Part shown: one piece after another, positions 1 through 6,483 of the stretch
How the letters are laid out: every line of letters begins with the position of its first letter
Position numbering within the stretch: position 1 is the stretch's first letter
NCBI GenBank assembly: GCA_949065595.1
Contig: CARSXK010000025.1
Span: 1-13,589, forward strand
Direction of reading: 5' to 3'
DNA: 13,589 nucleotides
Origin: UBA5026 sp949065595
GTDB taxonomy: Bacteria > Bacillota_I > Bacilli_A > RF39 > UBA660
The notes under the pieces: generated by a model
The model's database searches: none
What the model was told of the DNA's origin: nothing
Seen by the model: only the letters and a program-made list of their open reading frames with translations
Position numbers and translations under genes: made by a program

Positions 1-11
1 TAATCAATAGA

Positions 12-38
12 AAACCCATAGAAAAAATCTATGGGTTT
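12..38. terminator. Hairpin, likely terminator
   Basis: A perfect 10-bp stem (AAACCCATAG / CTATGGGTTT) encloses a 7-nt A-rich loop. Read on the minus strand it is followed by TTTTC, so it could back up termination of the leftward cysteine synthase-cysS-yugP transcript, which must now cross the IS30 insertion first. It could also serve a rightward gene lying left of the window. The T-run is short, so the call rests mainly on the stem and its position. Confidence 0.6.
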
Positions 39-52
39 GTCTACACTCTGAA

Positions 53-72
53 AAAACGTTGGAAACGTTTTT
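53..72. repeat. Left 20-bp target duplication of the IS30 element
   Basis: AAAACGTTGGAAACGTTTTT occurs here and again at 1098-1117, exactly outside the two ends of the insertion sequence. The repeat is itself a hairpin (AAAACGTT, 3-nt loop, AACGTTTT), so the duplicated target is a terminator-like inverted repeat. Confidence 0.9.
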
Positions 73-98
73 CTTTTATTGTAAATTCAAGCGCACCA
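73..98. repeat. IS30 left terminal inverted repeat
   Basis: The 26 bp match the reverse complement of 1072-1097 at 18 positions. The strongest shared blocks are ATTG near the tip and CGCACCA at the inner edge. The transposase stop codon (99-101) follows at once, so the coding region runs right up to this end. Confidence 0.85.
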
Positions 99-1013
99 TT
101 AATAATAATATAATTCTACATCATAAACACATTTATAGTCAAATAATTTTCTAGGCATACTATTGATATTGAAGCAAATATCATCTAAATATATTTGTGG
201 TTTTAGTTTCATAGATTCACCTTTTGGTATATATCTTCTTACTAATGCATTTGTTCTTTCATTTGTTCCTCTTTGAAAGGAACAATATGGATCACATTTA
301 TATAATTTTACTCCAAGCTTTTTAGCTGTTATTCCCAACGCCTGAAATTCTAATCCATTATCTACTGTTATTGATTTCACATCTATATCATTTTTTATTA
401 TATATTTATATATTAAATTGGCTGTGTAATATTCATTTTTATAGTTTGATTTTATTAGCCATAATCTTCTTGTACATCGATCTACAATTGATATTATCGA
501 GTCTTGCTCATTCTTTTTACCTAATATCGAATCTATTTCTAGATGTCCTGGTTCTTCCCTTTTATTTATATATTTTGGTCTTAAACTAATAGGTAAAACT
601 GTTTTATTATCTAAATTCCATTTTGTATGTGCCATCATCCCACTTCTTATTTTATTTCTTCTTCTTTTATAACACATCTTATTTTTGTTTATATTTATTT
701 TTTCTTCATTAATCCAATTATATACTTGTTTAGTACAGGGACATAATATTCCTTTATATCTTTTTTTAAACTTGAATATACATACTTCTATTGAACTATT
801 TCTTCGATCATAATGCGAATATAAATACTCAAGAAATATACTATATTTTTCATTTATATCTATTTTTCTTTTTTTATATATTCCTGCTTTGTATCTTGAT
901 ATCGTTGAGTGACTAATTCCAAGCACTGATGCAACTTTTCTCATAGAATATCCTTCTTTTAATAAAATGTCTATTTCTACTTTCTTTTTTTCCGTTAATT
1001 GTTTATAATTCAT
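99..1013 (-). CDS. IS30-family transposase
   Basis: This 304-aa DDE transposase catalyses movement of the surrounding insertion sequence. An N-terminal helix-turn-helix lies at about residues 5-45 (an LTEKKKVEID start, then GYSMRKVASVLGISHSTISR), as in IS30 transposases, where it binds the terminal repeats. The catalytic triad is visible as D161 (LEIDSILGKK), D218 (ITVDNGLEF) and E252 (QRGTNERTNALVRRYIPKG); the last block is the family signature. Its length is slightly below the usual 320-380 residues but no domain is missing. AGGAGG lies 8 nt before the ATG. That ribosome site sits inside an imperfect inverted repeat (1018-1041), and a terminator-like hairpin precedes it, which suggests protection against read-in transcription. 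Confidence 0.95.
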   Translation of the reverse strand: MNYKQLTEKKKVEIDILLKEGYSMRKVASVLGISHSTISRYKAGIYKKRKIDINEKYSIFLEYLYSHYDRRNSSIEVCIFKFKKRYKGILCPCTKQVYNWINEEKININKNKMCYKRRRNKIRSGMMAHTKWNLDNKTVLPISLRPKYINKREEPGHLEIDSILGKKNEQDSIISIVDRCTRRLWLIKSNYKNEYYTANLIYKYIIKNDIDVKSITVDNGLEFQALGITAKKLGVKLYKCDPYCSFQRGTNERTNALVRRYIPKGESMKLKPQIYLDDICFNINSMPRKLFDYKCVYDVELYYY

Positions 1014-1017
1014 ATAT

Positions 1018-1041
1018 GAGTCCTCCTGGCCTGGTGGGCTC
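1018..1041 (-). promoter_or_regulatory. Inverted repeat covering the transposase ribosome site
   Basis: Minus-strand RNA can pair GAGCCCACC with GGAGGACTC, interrupted by two mismatches, around the loop AGGCCA. The pairing includes the AGGAGG used by the transposase. A transcript entering from outside could fold this way and hide the ribosome site. The stem is imperfect, so this is a suggestion only. Confidence 0.4.
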
Positions 1042-1052
1042 TTTTATTTTAT

Positions 1053-1075
1053 CAAAAACCACACCCTTTTGTGGT
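1053..1075 (-). terminator. Terminator-like hairpin just inside the IS30 right end
   Basis: On the minus strand ACCACA pairs with TGTGGT over a 6-nt loop and is followed at once by TTTTTGA. It lies between the right terminal repeat and the transposase start, on the side from which the yugP transcript enters. It would reduce transposase expression driven by outside promoters. Confidence 0.5.
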
Positions 1076-1097
1076 GCGGTTCATATTTCAATTTAGG
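1072..1097. repeat. IS30 right terminal inverted repeat
   Basis: Partner of 73-98. Reading inward it begins CCTAAATTGAAAT and ends CGCACCA. The duplicated target sequence begins directly outside it at 1098. Confidence 0.85.
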
Positions 1098-1117
1098 AAA
1101 ACGTTGGAAACGTTTTT
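1098..1117. repeat. Right 20-bp target duplication of the IS30 element
   Basis: Identical to 53-72. It overlaps the last two bases of the yugP stop codon, so on the minus strand it is the hairpin that follows this gene. Before insertion the hairpin would have run into TTTTTT, making a conventional terminator. Confidence 0.9.
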
Positions 1118-1817
1118 AATCATCATGATTTTGAAACATTAAAATCAAACGAAATAAGTTTAAAACAGAAGAAATGAGACTTGCCACATAGGTCATAGCG
1201 GCTGCCCCTAGCATATTTTTGACATCATCTTTTTCTTCTAAATCAACAATTCCTAACTGTTCTAACTGGATTCCTGCTCTTTTGGATGCATCAAATTCAA
1301 CTGGCAATGTAACAAGTTGAAATAAAATAGTTGCGAGTAAAATCAAAATACCAATCATTAAATATCCTGTAATTCCCGCTAATAAAGAAATGAAAATAGA
1401 AAAGTAACCCAAATAACTAACTAAATTTACAAATGGGACCAAAGCACTACGAATCCGCATAAAACTATATTTTTCTTTGTCCTGAAGCGCATGTCCACAT
1501 TCATGGGCCGCAACGGAAATAGATGCGATAGAAGTTCCATGAAATACTTCTGTAGATAATCGAACTACTTTTCTACTTGGATCATAGTGATCTGTTAAGG
1601 TTCCTTTTGTTTCCACAATATGAATATCTGTAAGACCATTTTGATTTAAAATCATGCGAGCTACTTCTTGACCAGAAATTCCTTTTTTACATGTAATAGC
1701 TTTGCTTTTTGTATAAGCTGCATTGATACGCAATTGTGCTAGTAAGACAATGATAAAAGCAATTATAGCCAGTAGAATGGTAAGCATATTTTCATAGCCT
1801 AATGTAACATAACTCAT
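1116..1817 (-). CDS. yugP: YugP-type membrane zinc metallopeptidase
   Basis: This 233-aa integral membrane protein belongs to the neutral zinc metallopeptidase family typified by Bacillus subtilis YugP. The metal site is HECGH at residues 105-109, inside VAAHECGHALQD. The conserved LPVEFDASKRA block (171-181) supplies a likely third ligand, E174. A membrane segment at about 9-29 precedes the catalytic part, hydrophobic segments follow at about 129-147 and 150-170, and the C-terminal region is also hydrophobic. The substrate is unknown for this family. Start: AAGAGGT lies about 6 nt before the ATG, inside the end of cysS, and only 3 nt separate the genes, so the two are probably cotranscribed and translationally coupled. 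The stop codon now abuts an IS30 insertion, but the coding sequence is undamaged. Confidence 0.9.
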   Translation of the reverse strand: MSYVTLGYENMLTILLAIIAFIIVLLAQLRINAAYTKSKAITCKKGISGQEVARMILNQNGLTDIHIVETKGTLTDHYDPSRKVVRLSTEVFHGTSIASISVAAHECGHALQDKEKYSFMRIRSALVPFVNLVSYLGYFSIFISLLAGITGYLMIGILILLATILFQLVTLPVEFDASKRAGIQLEQLGIVDLEEKDDVKNMLGAAAMTYVASLISSVLNLFRLILMFQNHDD

Positions 1818-1820
1818 AAA

Positions 1821-3230
1821 TTACCTCTTTTCTATTTCGTATATTGTTCCTTCTTTAGTATCTTTTAATACAATTCCTTTTTCCAATAGTTCCTGTCTAA
1901 TTTGATCAGCCAAAGCATAATCTTTATTTTGTTTGGCTACTAATCTTTCTTGAATTTTTGTTTGAATATAAAGCTCCATATCATCTGAAATCACATCCTC
2001 TTCGGTTTCAAATAAACCAAGGGATAAAACAGTTTCAAAGTTTTCAATTAAAGCAAGCTTCGTTGCTGAATTGAGCTGTTCTTCTTTTAAAACATCATAT
2101 AGCACTGTCAGTGCATTGGCAGTATTCAAGTCTTGTTCCAAAGCCTCTTGAAAACGTTTTTGAAAAGTAGTATATAAATCCGTCTGTATGTTACCCACAG
2201 CTTCTTGTTGTAACACTTTTACTTTGCGCAATAATTTTTCATAAGCTGATACAGCGCTATCTAAATTTTCATAGGAAAAAACAAGTTGTTTCCGATAATG
2301 TGAGTTCAAACAAAACAAACGGTATGCAAGAGGATGATAACCTTTTCCCTTTAAAAGCGCTAAAGTTAAAAACTCCCCTTTCGATTTACTCATCTTTCCA
2401 GTACTATCATTTAAGTGTTCTCCATGACACCAGTAGTTACACCATTTATGTCCCAAATAAGCTTCACTTTGCGCAATCTCGTTGGTATGATGTGGAAAAA
2501 TGTTATCAACGCCCCCACAGTGAATATCTAAATATTCTCCAAAATGAGCAATACTAATACCCGAACATTCTATGTGCCACCCTGGATATCCTACCCCATA
2601 TTTAGAATCCCATTTCAATTCTTGATCTTCAAATTTGGATTTTGTAAACCATAAGGCAAAATCGGCTTGATTTCTTTTATAGGTATCTTCTTCTACCCCT
2701 TCTCGAACCCCCACTACCATATCATCAATTTTATGATTGGTTAATGCATAATAATCATCTAATTTAGAAATATCAAAATATACATTTCCACCAGAGGAAT
2801 AAGCATATCCTTTTTCCATCAATTTATCAATCATAGTCAAATACATTTGTATGTAATCTGTCGCTTTACAAATGGTATTAGGTCTTTTAATATGTAAGTC
2901 ATCCATATCATTCAAAAAAGCTTCTTTGTAAAATTCAGCAATTTCTAAAACTGATTTATGCTCTCGTTTCGCACCCTTAAGCATTTTATCTTCACCAGAA
3001 TCTGAATCACTGCTCAAATGCCCAACGTCTGTAATATTCATAACACGATTTACTGTATAGCCAACATAATTTAATGTGCGTTCCAAAATGTCTTCAAAAA
3101 TATAAGTACGCAGGTTCCCAATATGTGCATAGTGATATACCGTTGGTCCACATGTATACATTGTTACTTCTTTTGGATGATGTGGGATAAATTCTTCTAC
3201 TTGTCTTGTTAATGTATTGTACAATTTCAT
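1821..3230 (-). CDS. cysS: Cysteinyl-tRNA synthetase
   Basis: This cytoplasmic class I aminoacyl-tRNA synthetase charges tRNA-Cys with cysteine. Counted from the ATG at 3230 the protein has 469 residues, a normal length. The HIGH-type signature is HIGN (36-39) and the KMSKS loop is 279-283. The active-site zinc ligands are C27, C222, H247 and E251, in the contexts MYTCGPTVY, WHIECSG and FPHHTNEIAQSE. An in-frame GTG at 3239 sits directly against the ribosome site AAGGAAGG, so it is unlikely to be the start; the ATG is 8 nt behind that site and gives the typical MKLYNTLTR beginning. It lies 54 nt downstream of a cysteine synthase-like gene, so cysteine supply and use are grouped, and 3 nt upstream of yugP. 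Confidence 0.97.
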   Translation of the reverse strand: MKLYNTLTRQVEEFIPHHPKEVTMYTCGPTVYHYAHIGNLRTYIFEDILERTLNYVGYTVNRVMNITDVGHLSSDSDSGEDKMLKGAKREHKSVLEIAEFYKEAFLNDMDDLHIKRPNTICKATDYIQMYLTMIDKLMEKGYAYSSGGNVYFDISKLDDYYALTNHKIDDMVVGVREGVEEDTYKRNQADFALWFTKSKFEDQELKWDSKYGVGYPGWHIECSGISIAHFGEYLDIHCGGVDNIFPHHTNEIAQSEAYLGHKWCNYWCHGEHLNDSTGKMSKSKGEFLTLALLKGKGYHPLAYRLFCLNSHYRKQLVFSYENLDSAVSAYEKLLRKVKVLQQEAVGNIQTDLYTTFQKRFQEALEQDLNTANALTVLYDVLKEEQLNSATKLALIENFETVLSLGLFETEEDVISDDMELYIQTKIQERLVAKQNKDYALADQIRQELLEKGIVLKDTKEGTIYEIEKR

Positions 3231-3249
3231 CGTATTCACCTTCCTTTTT

Positions 3250-3258
3250 ATTATAACA
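3250..3258 (-). promoter_or_regulatory. Candidate extended -10 promoter before cysS
   Basis: TGTTATAAT on the minus strand is a perfect extended -10 element. It lies only a few bases upstream of the ribosome site AAGGAAGG (transcription would start within or next to it), and no good -35 is visible. It may give a very short leader, or may be chance in AT-rich DNA. Confidence 0.35.
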
Positions 3259-3284
3259 TACCTTTTTTTGAAAAAAAAGAAACT

Positions 3285-4244
3285 TTACGATTTCACACAA
3301 TCTAACACAACTTGATAATCCAATAATTCCACTTGGCTAGAGATAAAGTGTTCCATTTTTTGAGATGAGGTCAAGTCAGTTGTTAAGTATTTTTTGTTAT
3401 CATCTGGAAAAACGGTTACGATGGTTCCTCCAATTTGTTCTTCTAGTAAGATAGCACCAAGCATATTGGCACCAGAAGAAATTCCAACACCAAGTCCTAA
3501 TTCCTTACCAAGTTTTCGCGCCATTTCAATCGCGTCAGTATCATGAACTTGGATGATTTTATGAATATCATCTTGGTCAATAAGATCAGGAATAAAATCA
3601 TCCCCTATTCCTTCAATTTTATGGGAAGTAACAACTCCACCTGATAAAAGGGCCATGGTATCAGGTTCTAAAGCGCAAATGATCGCTTTTTGATTTTCTT
3701 CTAAAATGCGTTTCCCAATTCCCATTAATGTACCACCTGTTCCAATGCCAGATACAAAGCCATCCACTTGGGATATATTATCTACAATTTCTTTTCCTGT
3801 AGTTTCATAATGTGCAAGTACGTTGTCAGTATTGGAAAATTGACTAGCCAAAAAACCATTATTTTCTAATGCAAATTTTTTTGCTTCTTCAATACATCTA
3901 GAAAAACCACCTTCTTCTTTTGAAAAAAGTGTTACATGAGCACCAAACAACTCCATGATACGCACCCGCTCTATGCTCACCCAATTGGGCATATATATAT
4001 AGCATGGATGATGGTAATAAGCTGCCAAAGAAGCCAATGATATTCCTGTATTTCCACTCGTTGCTTCTACGATTGGCATATTGGCTTTTAATTCTCCTCT
4101 TTCCTTTGCCTTATTTAACATATAATATGCAACACGATCTTTAATACTACCAGTTAGGTTATATGACTCTAGTTTTGCATACACACTTTTTTCAATTCCT
4201 TTATATCGGTATTTTATTTTTACCATAGGGGTATTTCCTATCAT
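3285..4244 (-). CDS. Cysteine synthase-like PLP enzyme
   Basis: This is a 319-aa beta-family PLP enzyme of the cysteine synthase (CysK/CysM) group, which makes cysteine from O-acetylserine and sulfide; cystathionine beta-synthase-like activity cannot be excluded. The cofactor lysine is K35 in NLTGSIKDR. The substrate-binding loop is ATSGNTGISLA (about 65-75), the phosphate-binding loop is GIGTGGTLMGIGK, and GISSGANM supplies the serine that contacts the pyridine ring. The protein begins almost directly at the IGNTPMV motif, so the N-terminus is short. An in-frame GTG at 4253 overlaps the ribosome site AGGTGAT; the ATG at 4244 is better placed. It heads a minus-strand group with cysS and yugP and is divergent from the tRNA genes. 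The C-terminal FPDDNKKYLTTDL differs from the FPDxGERY seen in many CysK proteins, so substrate is uncertain. Confidence 0.85.
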   Translation of the reverse strand: MIGNTPMVKIKYRYKGIEKSVYAKLESYNLTGSIKDRVAYYMLNKAKERGELKANMPIVEATSGNTGISLASLAAYYHHPCYIYMPNWVSIERVRIMELFGAHVTLFSKEEGGFSRCIEEAKKFALENNGFLASQFSNTDNVLAHYETTGKEIVDNISQVDGFVSGIGTGGTLMGIGKRILEENQKAIICALEPDTMALLSGGVVTSHKIEGIGDDFIPDLIDQDDIHKIIQVHDTDAIEMARKLGKELGLGVGISSGANMLGAILLEEQIGGTIVTVFPDDNKKYLTTDLTSSQKMEHFISSQVELLDYQVVLDCVKS

Positions 4245-4255
4245 TTTTATCACCT

Positions 4256-4261
4256 ATTATA
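4256..4261 (-). promoter_or_regulatory. Candidate -10 before the cysteine synthase gene
   Basis: TATAAT on the minus strand directly abuts the AGGTGAT ribosome site of the gene. A start 6-7 nt downstream would leave almost no leader. No convincing -35 is seen at the right distance. Confidence 0.3.
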
Positions 4262-4316
4262 CTATAAGAAATATTGACAAAAAATTGACTTTTTTTCTGA
4301 ATTTTATTCAATTTTA

Positions 4317-4345
4317 TTGCATAAGATAAAGTAATATGCTATGAT
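4317..4345 (+). promoter_or_regulatory. Promoter of the tRNA pair
   Basis: TTGCAT (4317-4322), a 17-bp spacer and TATGAT (4340-4345), with TG at 4337-4338 forming an extended -10. Transcription would begin about 4352, some 14 nt before the first tRNA. Confidence 0.8.
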
Positions 4346-4365
4346 ATAAAGGCAGTGATGCAAAT

Positions 4366-4442
4366 GGACCCTTAGCTCAGTTGGTTAGAGCATCCGGCTC
4401 ATAACCGGGCGGTCGATGGTTCGAGTCCATCAGGGTCCACCA
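4366..4442 (+). tRNA. tRNA with CAT anticodon (probably tRNA-Ile2)
   Basis: This 77-nt cloverleaf has acceptor stem GGACCCT/AGGGTCC, discriminator A and encoded CCA. The anticodon arm TCCGG-CTCATAA-CCGGG gives CAT. The stem lacks the three G-C pairs of initiator tRNA-Met. The acceptor sequence, and the similarity of the anticodon arm to Bacillus and mycoplasma minor isoleucine tRNAs as I remember them, favour tRNA-Ile2, in which TilS converts C34 to lysidine so that AUA is read. Elongator tRNA-Met is the alternative. It shares a promoter with tRNA-Leu 7 nt downstream. Confidence 0.9.
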
Positions 4443-4449
4443 ACTATAT

Positions 4450-4534
4450 GCAGGTGTGGCGAAATTGGCAGACGCGCTAGACTTAGGATCTAGTGCCTTA
4501 CGGCATGGGGGTTCAAGTCCCTTCACCTGCACCA
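4450..4534 (+). tRNA. tRNA-Leu (TAG)
   Basis: This 85-nt tRNA has acceptor stem GCAGGTG/CACCTGC, an anticodon stem CTAGA/TCTAG with loop CTTAGGA (anticodon TAG), a long variable arm (TGCCTTACGGCA) typical of leucine tRNA, and encoded CCA. Its 3' end is the integration site of the filamentous prophage: the last 25 bases recur at 11055-11079 with one difference. The gene stays intact because the phage carries a copy of the tRNA end. Confidence 0.97.
4510..4534. repeat. attL core of the inovirus prophage
   Basis: GGTTCAA-G-TCCCTTCACCTGCACCA matches 11055-11079 except at the eighth base (G here, T there). The last 17 bases are identical. It lies wholly in the T arm and 3' acceptor strand of tRNA-Leu, a classic tyrosine-recombinase target. 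Confidence 0.9.
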
Positions 4535-4542
4535 AATTAGTT

Positions 4543-4581
4543 AAAAATACCCCGTTAAATACAGAAATATAGGGTGTTTTT
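4543..4581. terminator. Hairpin between tRNA-Leu and the integrase
   Basis: AAAAATACCC pairs with GGGTGTTTTT (one T-G wobble) around a 19-nt loop. With A-tracts on the left and T-tracts on the right it could end transcription in both directions: the tRNA transcript entering the prophage and the integrase transcript leaving it. It is phage DNA, so it replaces the tRNA operon's own terminator, now 6.5 kb away. Confidence 0.6.
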
Positions 4582-4592
4582 AAATAACACAG

Positions 4593-4633
4593 CTTAAATT
4601 AGTGGTAATCAACAAACTTTAAACTAATTTAAG
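4593..4633. repeat. 11-bp inverted repeat at the integrase 3' end
   Basis: CTTAAATTAGT (4593-4603) and ACTAATTTAAG (4623-4633) are perfect reverse complements 19 bp apart. The right arm covers the last codons of the integrase. AAATTAGT occurs again at 4534-4541, next to the att core. These may be integrase arm-type binding sites; a weak terminator is the alternative. Confidence 0.5.
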
Positions 4634-5541
4634 TGGATTCGATTAAGGGTATGTAATACTCTTTTTTCTTGTCTTGAATTATCATGAATATAGGTATTCA
4701 ATGTTGTATTCACATTTGAATGACCTAATCTTTTTGAAATTACTTTTACTTTTATATTCTTACTATCTAATAAAGTCGCATGGCTATGTCTAAAATCATG
4801 GATTCTAATACATTTTACTTTTGCTTTTTCTGCAGCTGCTTTTTTAATTCTATTTATTGTAGTTGGAGCTAAAGGTTTAACACCACCGAATATAAAAAAT
4901 TCTTCATTGAAATTATTATATGTTTTCATATAGTATTTTTTTAATTGAATCAGTGAACGATACAACTTATTATCAATTCCAATTGTTCTTATTGAGCTTT
5001 TTGTTTTTGGTGTTCCTATTTCTCTATTTCCATGTTCTGCAATAGTACTTTCAATACTTATAGTTTTGTATGATAGATTTTTGAATTTAAGTGCCATGGC
5101 CTCACCTGGTCTAGTACCCGTAAAAAACATTAATTGAAAAAATTCTTTATAAATTTTACGATCTACTTTTTTAATAAATTTCTTAAATTCTTTTAAAGTA
5201 TAGAAATCATTTTTCGTTTTCTGTCCGTTGTCTTTAAAATTTCCAACTTGTCTAGCCACATTTTTATCTAATTTTAAGAAATTAATACAATAATCAAAGA
5301 ATGCTACGCATAGATAATGTAGGTTTTTTAAATAGTTAAAACTATAATTCTTTTGTAATAACTCATATTGAAAATTCATGTAAGTTTCTTCGGTAATCTC
5401 CTCTATGTTGTAATTCCCAAAAAAAGGTATTATTTTATCATTAAATCTTTCTTCTAAAGTAATTACACTTTGTAATTTTTGTTTAATTCTTACATATTTC
5501 AAATATTTTGAATATGCTTCCTTAAAAGTGATTTTCTTCAT
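4624..5541 (-). CDS. int: Tyrosine recombinase / phage integrase
   Basis: This 305-aa integrase catalyses site-specific recombination between the phage att site and the 3' end of tRNA-Leu. An N-terminal SAM-like core-binding domain covers about 5-100. The catalytic domain shows R144 (FFTGTRPGEAMAL), the beta-hairpin lysine K180 (TPKTKSSIRTI), H248 and R251 (IHDFRHSHATLL), H274 (RLGHSNVNTT) and the nucleophile Y284 (LNTYIHD), so all active-site residues are present. It lacks the long N-terminal arm-binding zinc domain of Tn916-type integrases. It is transcribed toward the tRNA from its own promoter (5585-5612). The ribosome site is AAAGGGGGA, about 11 nt before the ATG. No excisionase gene is recognisable nearby. 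Confidence 0.95.
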   Translation of the reverse strand: MKKITFKEAYSKYLKYVRIKQKLQSVITLEERFNDKIIPFFGNYNIEEITEETYMNFQYELLQKNYSFNYLKNLHYLCVAFFDYCINFLKLDKNVARQVGNFKDNGQKTKNDFYTLKEFKKFIKKVDRKIYKEFFQLMFFTGTRPGEAMALKFKNLSYKTISIESTIAEHGNREIGTPKTKSSIRTIGIDNKLYRSLIQLKKYYMKTYNNFNEEFFIFGGVKPLAPTTINRIKKAAAEKAKVKCIRIHDFRHSHATLLDSKNIKVKVISKRLGHSNVNTTLNTYIHDNSRQEKRVLHTLNRIHLN

Positions 5542-5584
5542 ATAATATTTTCCCCCTTTAAAAATAATGAAAAAATCGAGGGCT

Positions 5585-5612
5585 ATTATATAAGAAAATC
5601 TTAAATTGTCAA
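5585..5612 (-). promoter_or_regulatory. Integrase promoter
   Basis: Perfect consensus TTGACA (5612-5607) and TATAAT (5590-5585) with a 16-bp spacer. It is followed by a leader of about 37 nt to the integrase ATG. No overlapping operator palindrome is obvious. Confidence 0.85.
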
Positions 5613-5747
5613 ATTTTCACTTCCTTTCTTAATTTTTAAGATAACACACTTTTTCCAAAAATAAAAGAACTATTTTTACAAGTTCCCATATTCATTCACT
5701 GTCCCCCTTTCTCACACACTAACCCCTTCCCCTTTTTTCTCTTTTTC
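5613..5747. other. Intergenic region with strand bias, no gene seen
   Basis: Between the integrase promoter and the structural-operon terminator no convincing gene is present. The stretch 5700-5747 is almost all purine on the minus strand, with G runs of 4, 4 and 5. A 19-codon frame starting at 5695 follows a GGGGGA but has no further support. A role as phage packaging signal or minor origin is possible but not shown by any motif. Confidence 0.4.
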
Positions 5748-5808
5748 AAAAAAAATAATGGGATGTTTTTTTAAATATATATATTTATATATATATTTAA
5801 ACACCCAT
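5748..5808 (-). terminator. Terminator of the phage structural operon
   Basis: Just after the Zot-type gene stop the minus strand forms a long imperfect hairpin: ATGGG...CCCAT at the base (5804-5808 with 5758-5762), GTTTAAATATATAT against its complement above, with small internal loops. It is followed by TTATTTTTTTT. Stem length and U-run make this a strong Rho-independent terminator. Confidence 0.85.
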
Positions 5809-5814
5809 ATTTTT

Positions 5815-6483
5815 TTAATTTGTATCAGTCTTTTTATATCGCACAAAAAATTTTTTAGGTAACTTTTCATCAACCTGCTCCGTATTGAAGTATGCCCAGT
5901 TTGGAATTGTCCAGAAATGGAAAAAATTCGGCTTGTCCCATTCGTAAAATTCGATTATTGCACCACCAATCAAATCGACATTTTTCTGAATTGCCTTTGC
6001 ATTCACCCGAAATGGTATTCTAGATTTCTTAAGCATATACAGTCCTGTCGTTAATTCACGAAACTTATTATCGACATCGCCATATGACTGACTGAACAAC
6101 CATACATCAATATTCAAATGCCTATGTAATTTTAACGTCGTAATTTGTGCCATATTTAAATTATGTTGCCAATTACGATTACTTAACTTTGCGCCTGCCT
6201 CATCAATAATCAAAACACAATCTTTTAATTCATACTTGCCCAAATCTTCTATGTCGAATCGATAAGCTCCGATAATGGGTACATTAGAATATATTTTTTT
6301 ACCCTCTATCTCTGCATCATGCATAATTTTACGTACCAAATCACTGGCTAGTGTAGTTTTACCGCCACCTGGAGGACAGAATACTTGATAAAAAGTATTA
6401 TTAGGTCTACACATAACTCTTTCAGCCATATAGAAATTGCGAATCAACGTTATAATCAACGATAGAATAAATACAAATGTCAT
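5815..6483 (-). CDS. Zot/gpI-type filamentous phage assembly ATPase
   Basis: This 222-aa inner-membrane ATPase is the equivalent of Ff gpI and the N-terminal part of Vibrio phage Zot, which drives extrusion of the phage filament. A membrane segment at about 3-14 is followed by Walker A CPPGGGKTT (36-44, K42) and Walker B CVLIIDEAG (89-97, D94 and E95). WLFSQSYGDVDNKFRELT (128-145) resembles the sensor region of Zot family ATPases. It is shorter than Ff gpI (348 aa) and has no C-terminal periplasmic domain, which fits a host without an outer membrane where no secretin need be contacted. It is the last gene of the structural operon, starting in an ATGA overlap with the TM/coiled-coil gene and followed by a strong terminator. 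Confidence 0.92.
   Translation of the reverse strand: MTFVFILSLIITLIRNFYMAERVMCRPNNTFYQVFCPPGGGKTTLASDLVRKIMHDAEIEGKKIYSNVPIIGAYRFDIEDLGKYELKDCVLIIDEAGAKLSNRNWQHNLNMAQITTLKLHRHLNIDVWLFSQSYGDVDNKFRELTTGLYMLKKSRIPFRVNAKAIQKNVDLIGGAIIEFYEWDKPNFFHFWTIPNWAYFNTEQVDEKLPKKFFVRYKKTDTN

Larger units (their letters stand above)
73..1097 (-). mobile_element. IS30-family insertion sequence, complete
   Basis: This 1025-bp element is bounded by imperfect 26-bp terminal inverted repeats (73-98 and 1072-1097; 18 of 26 positions match, including an inner run CGCACCA). It carries one transposase gene on the minus strand and is flanked by 20-bp direct repeats. Length, transposase type and inverted-repeat length all fit IS30. 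The long duplication of a hairpin target is atypical for IS30 itself but known for the IS1630-like branch in mycoplasmas. Open reading frame and both ends are intact, so the copy may be active. Confidence 0.92.

Noticed and set aside
371..589. 72-aa plus-strand reading frame
   Set aside because: It lies opposite the IS30 transposase gene, which has all catalytic motifs; the hydrophobic product is the antisense of AT-rich coding DNA.
2300..2557. 85-aa plus-strand reading frame
   Set aside because: Antisense to cysS, with no ribosome site.
3094..3300. 68-aa minus-strand frame between the cysteine genes
   Set aside because: It overlaps the start of cysS in another frame; the cysS start and motifs are unambiguous.
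5637..5695. 19-codon frame after a GGGGGA site, possible leader peptide
   Set aside because: Too short, lies upstream of the integrase promoter, and has no coupling to another gene.
5700..5747. G-quadruplex on the minus strand
   Set aside because: Only three close runs of four or more G are present, with a 15-nt gap before the last; a stable four-tract quadruplex is not supported.
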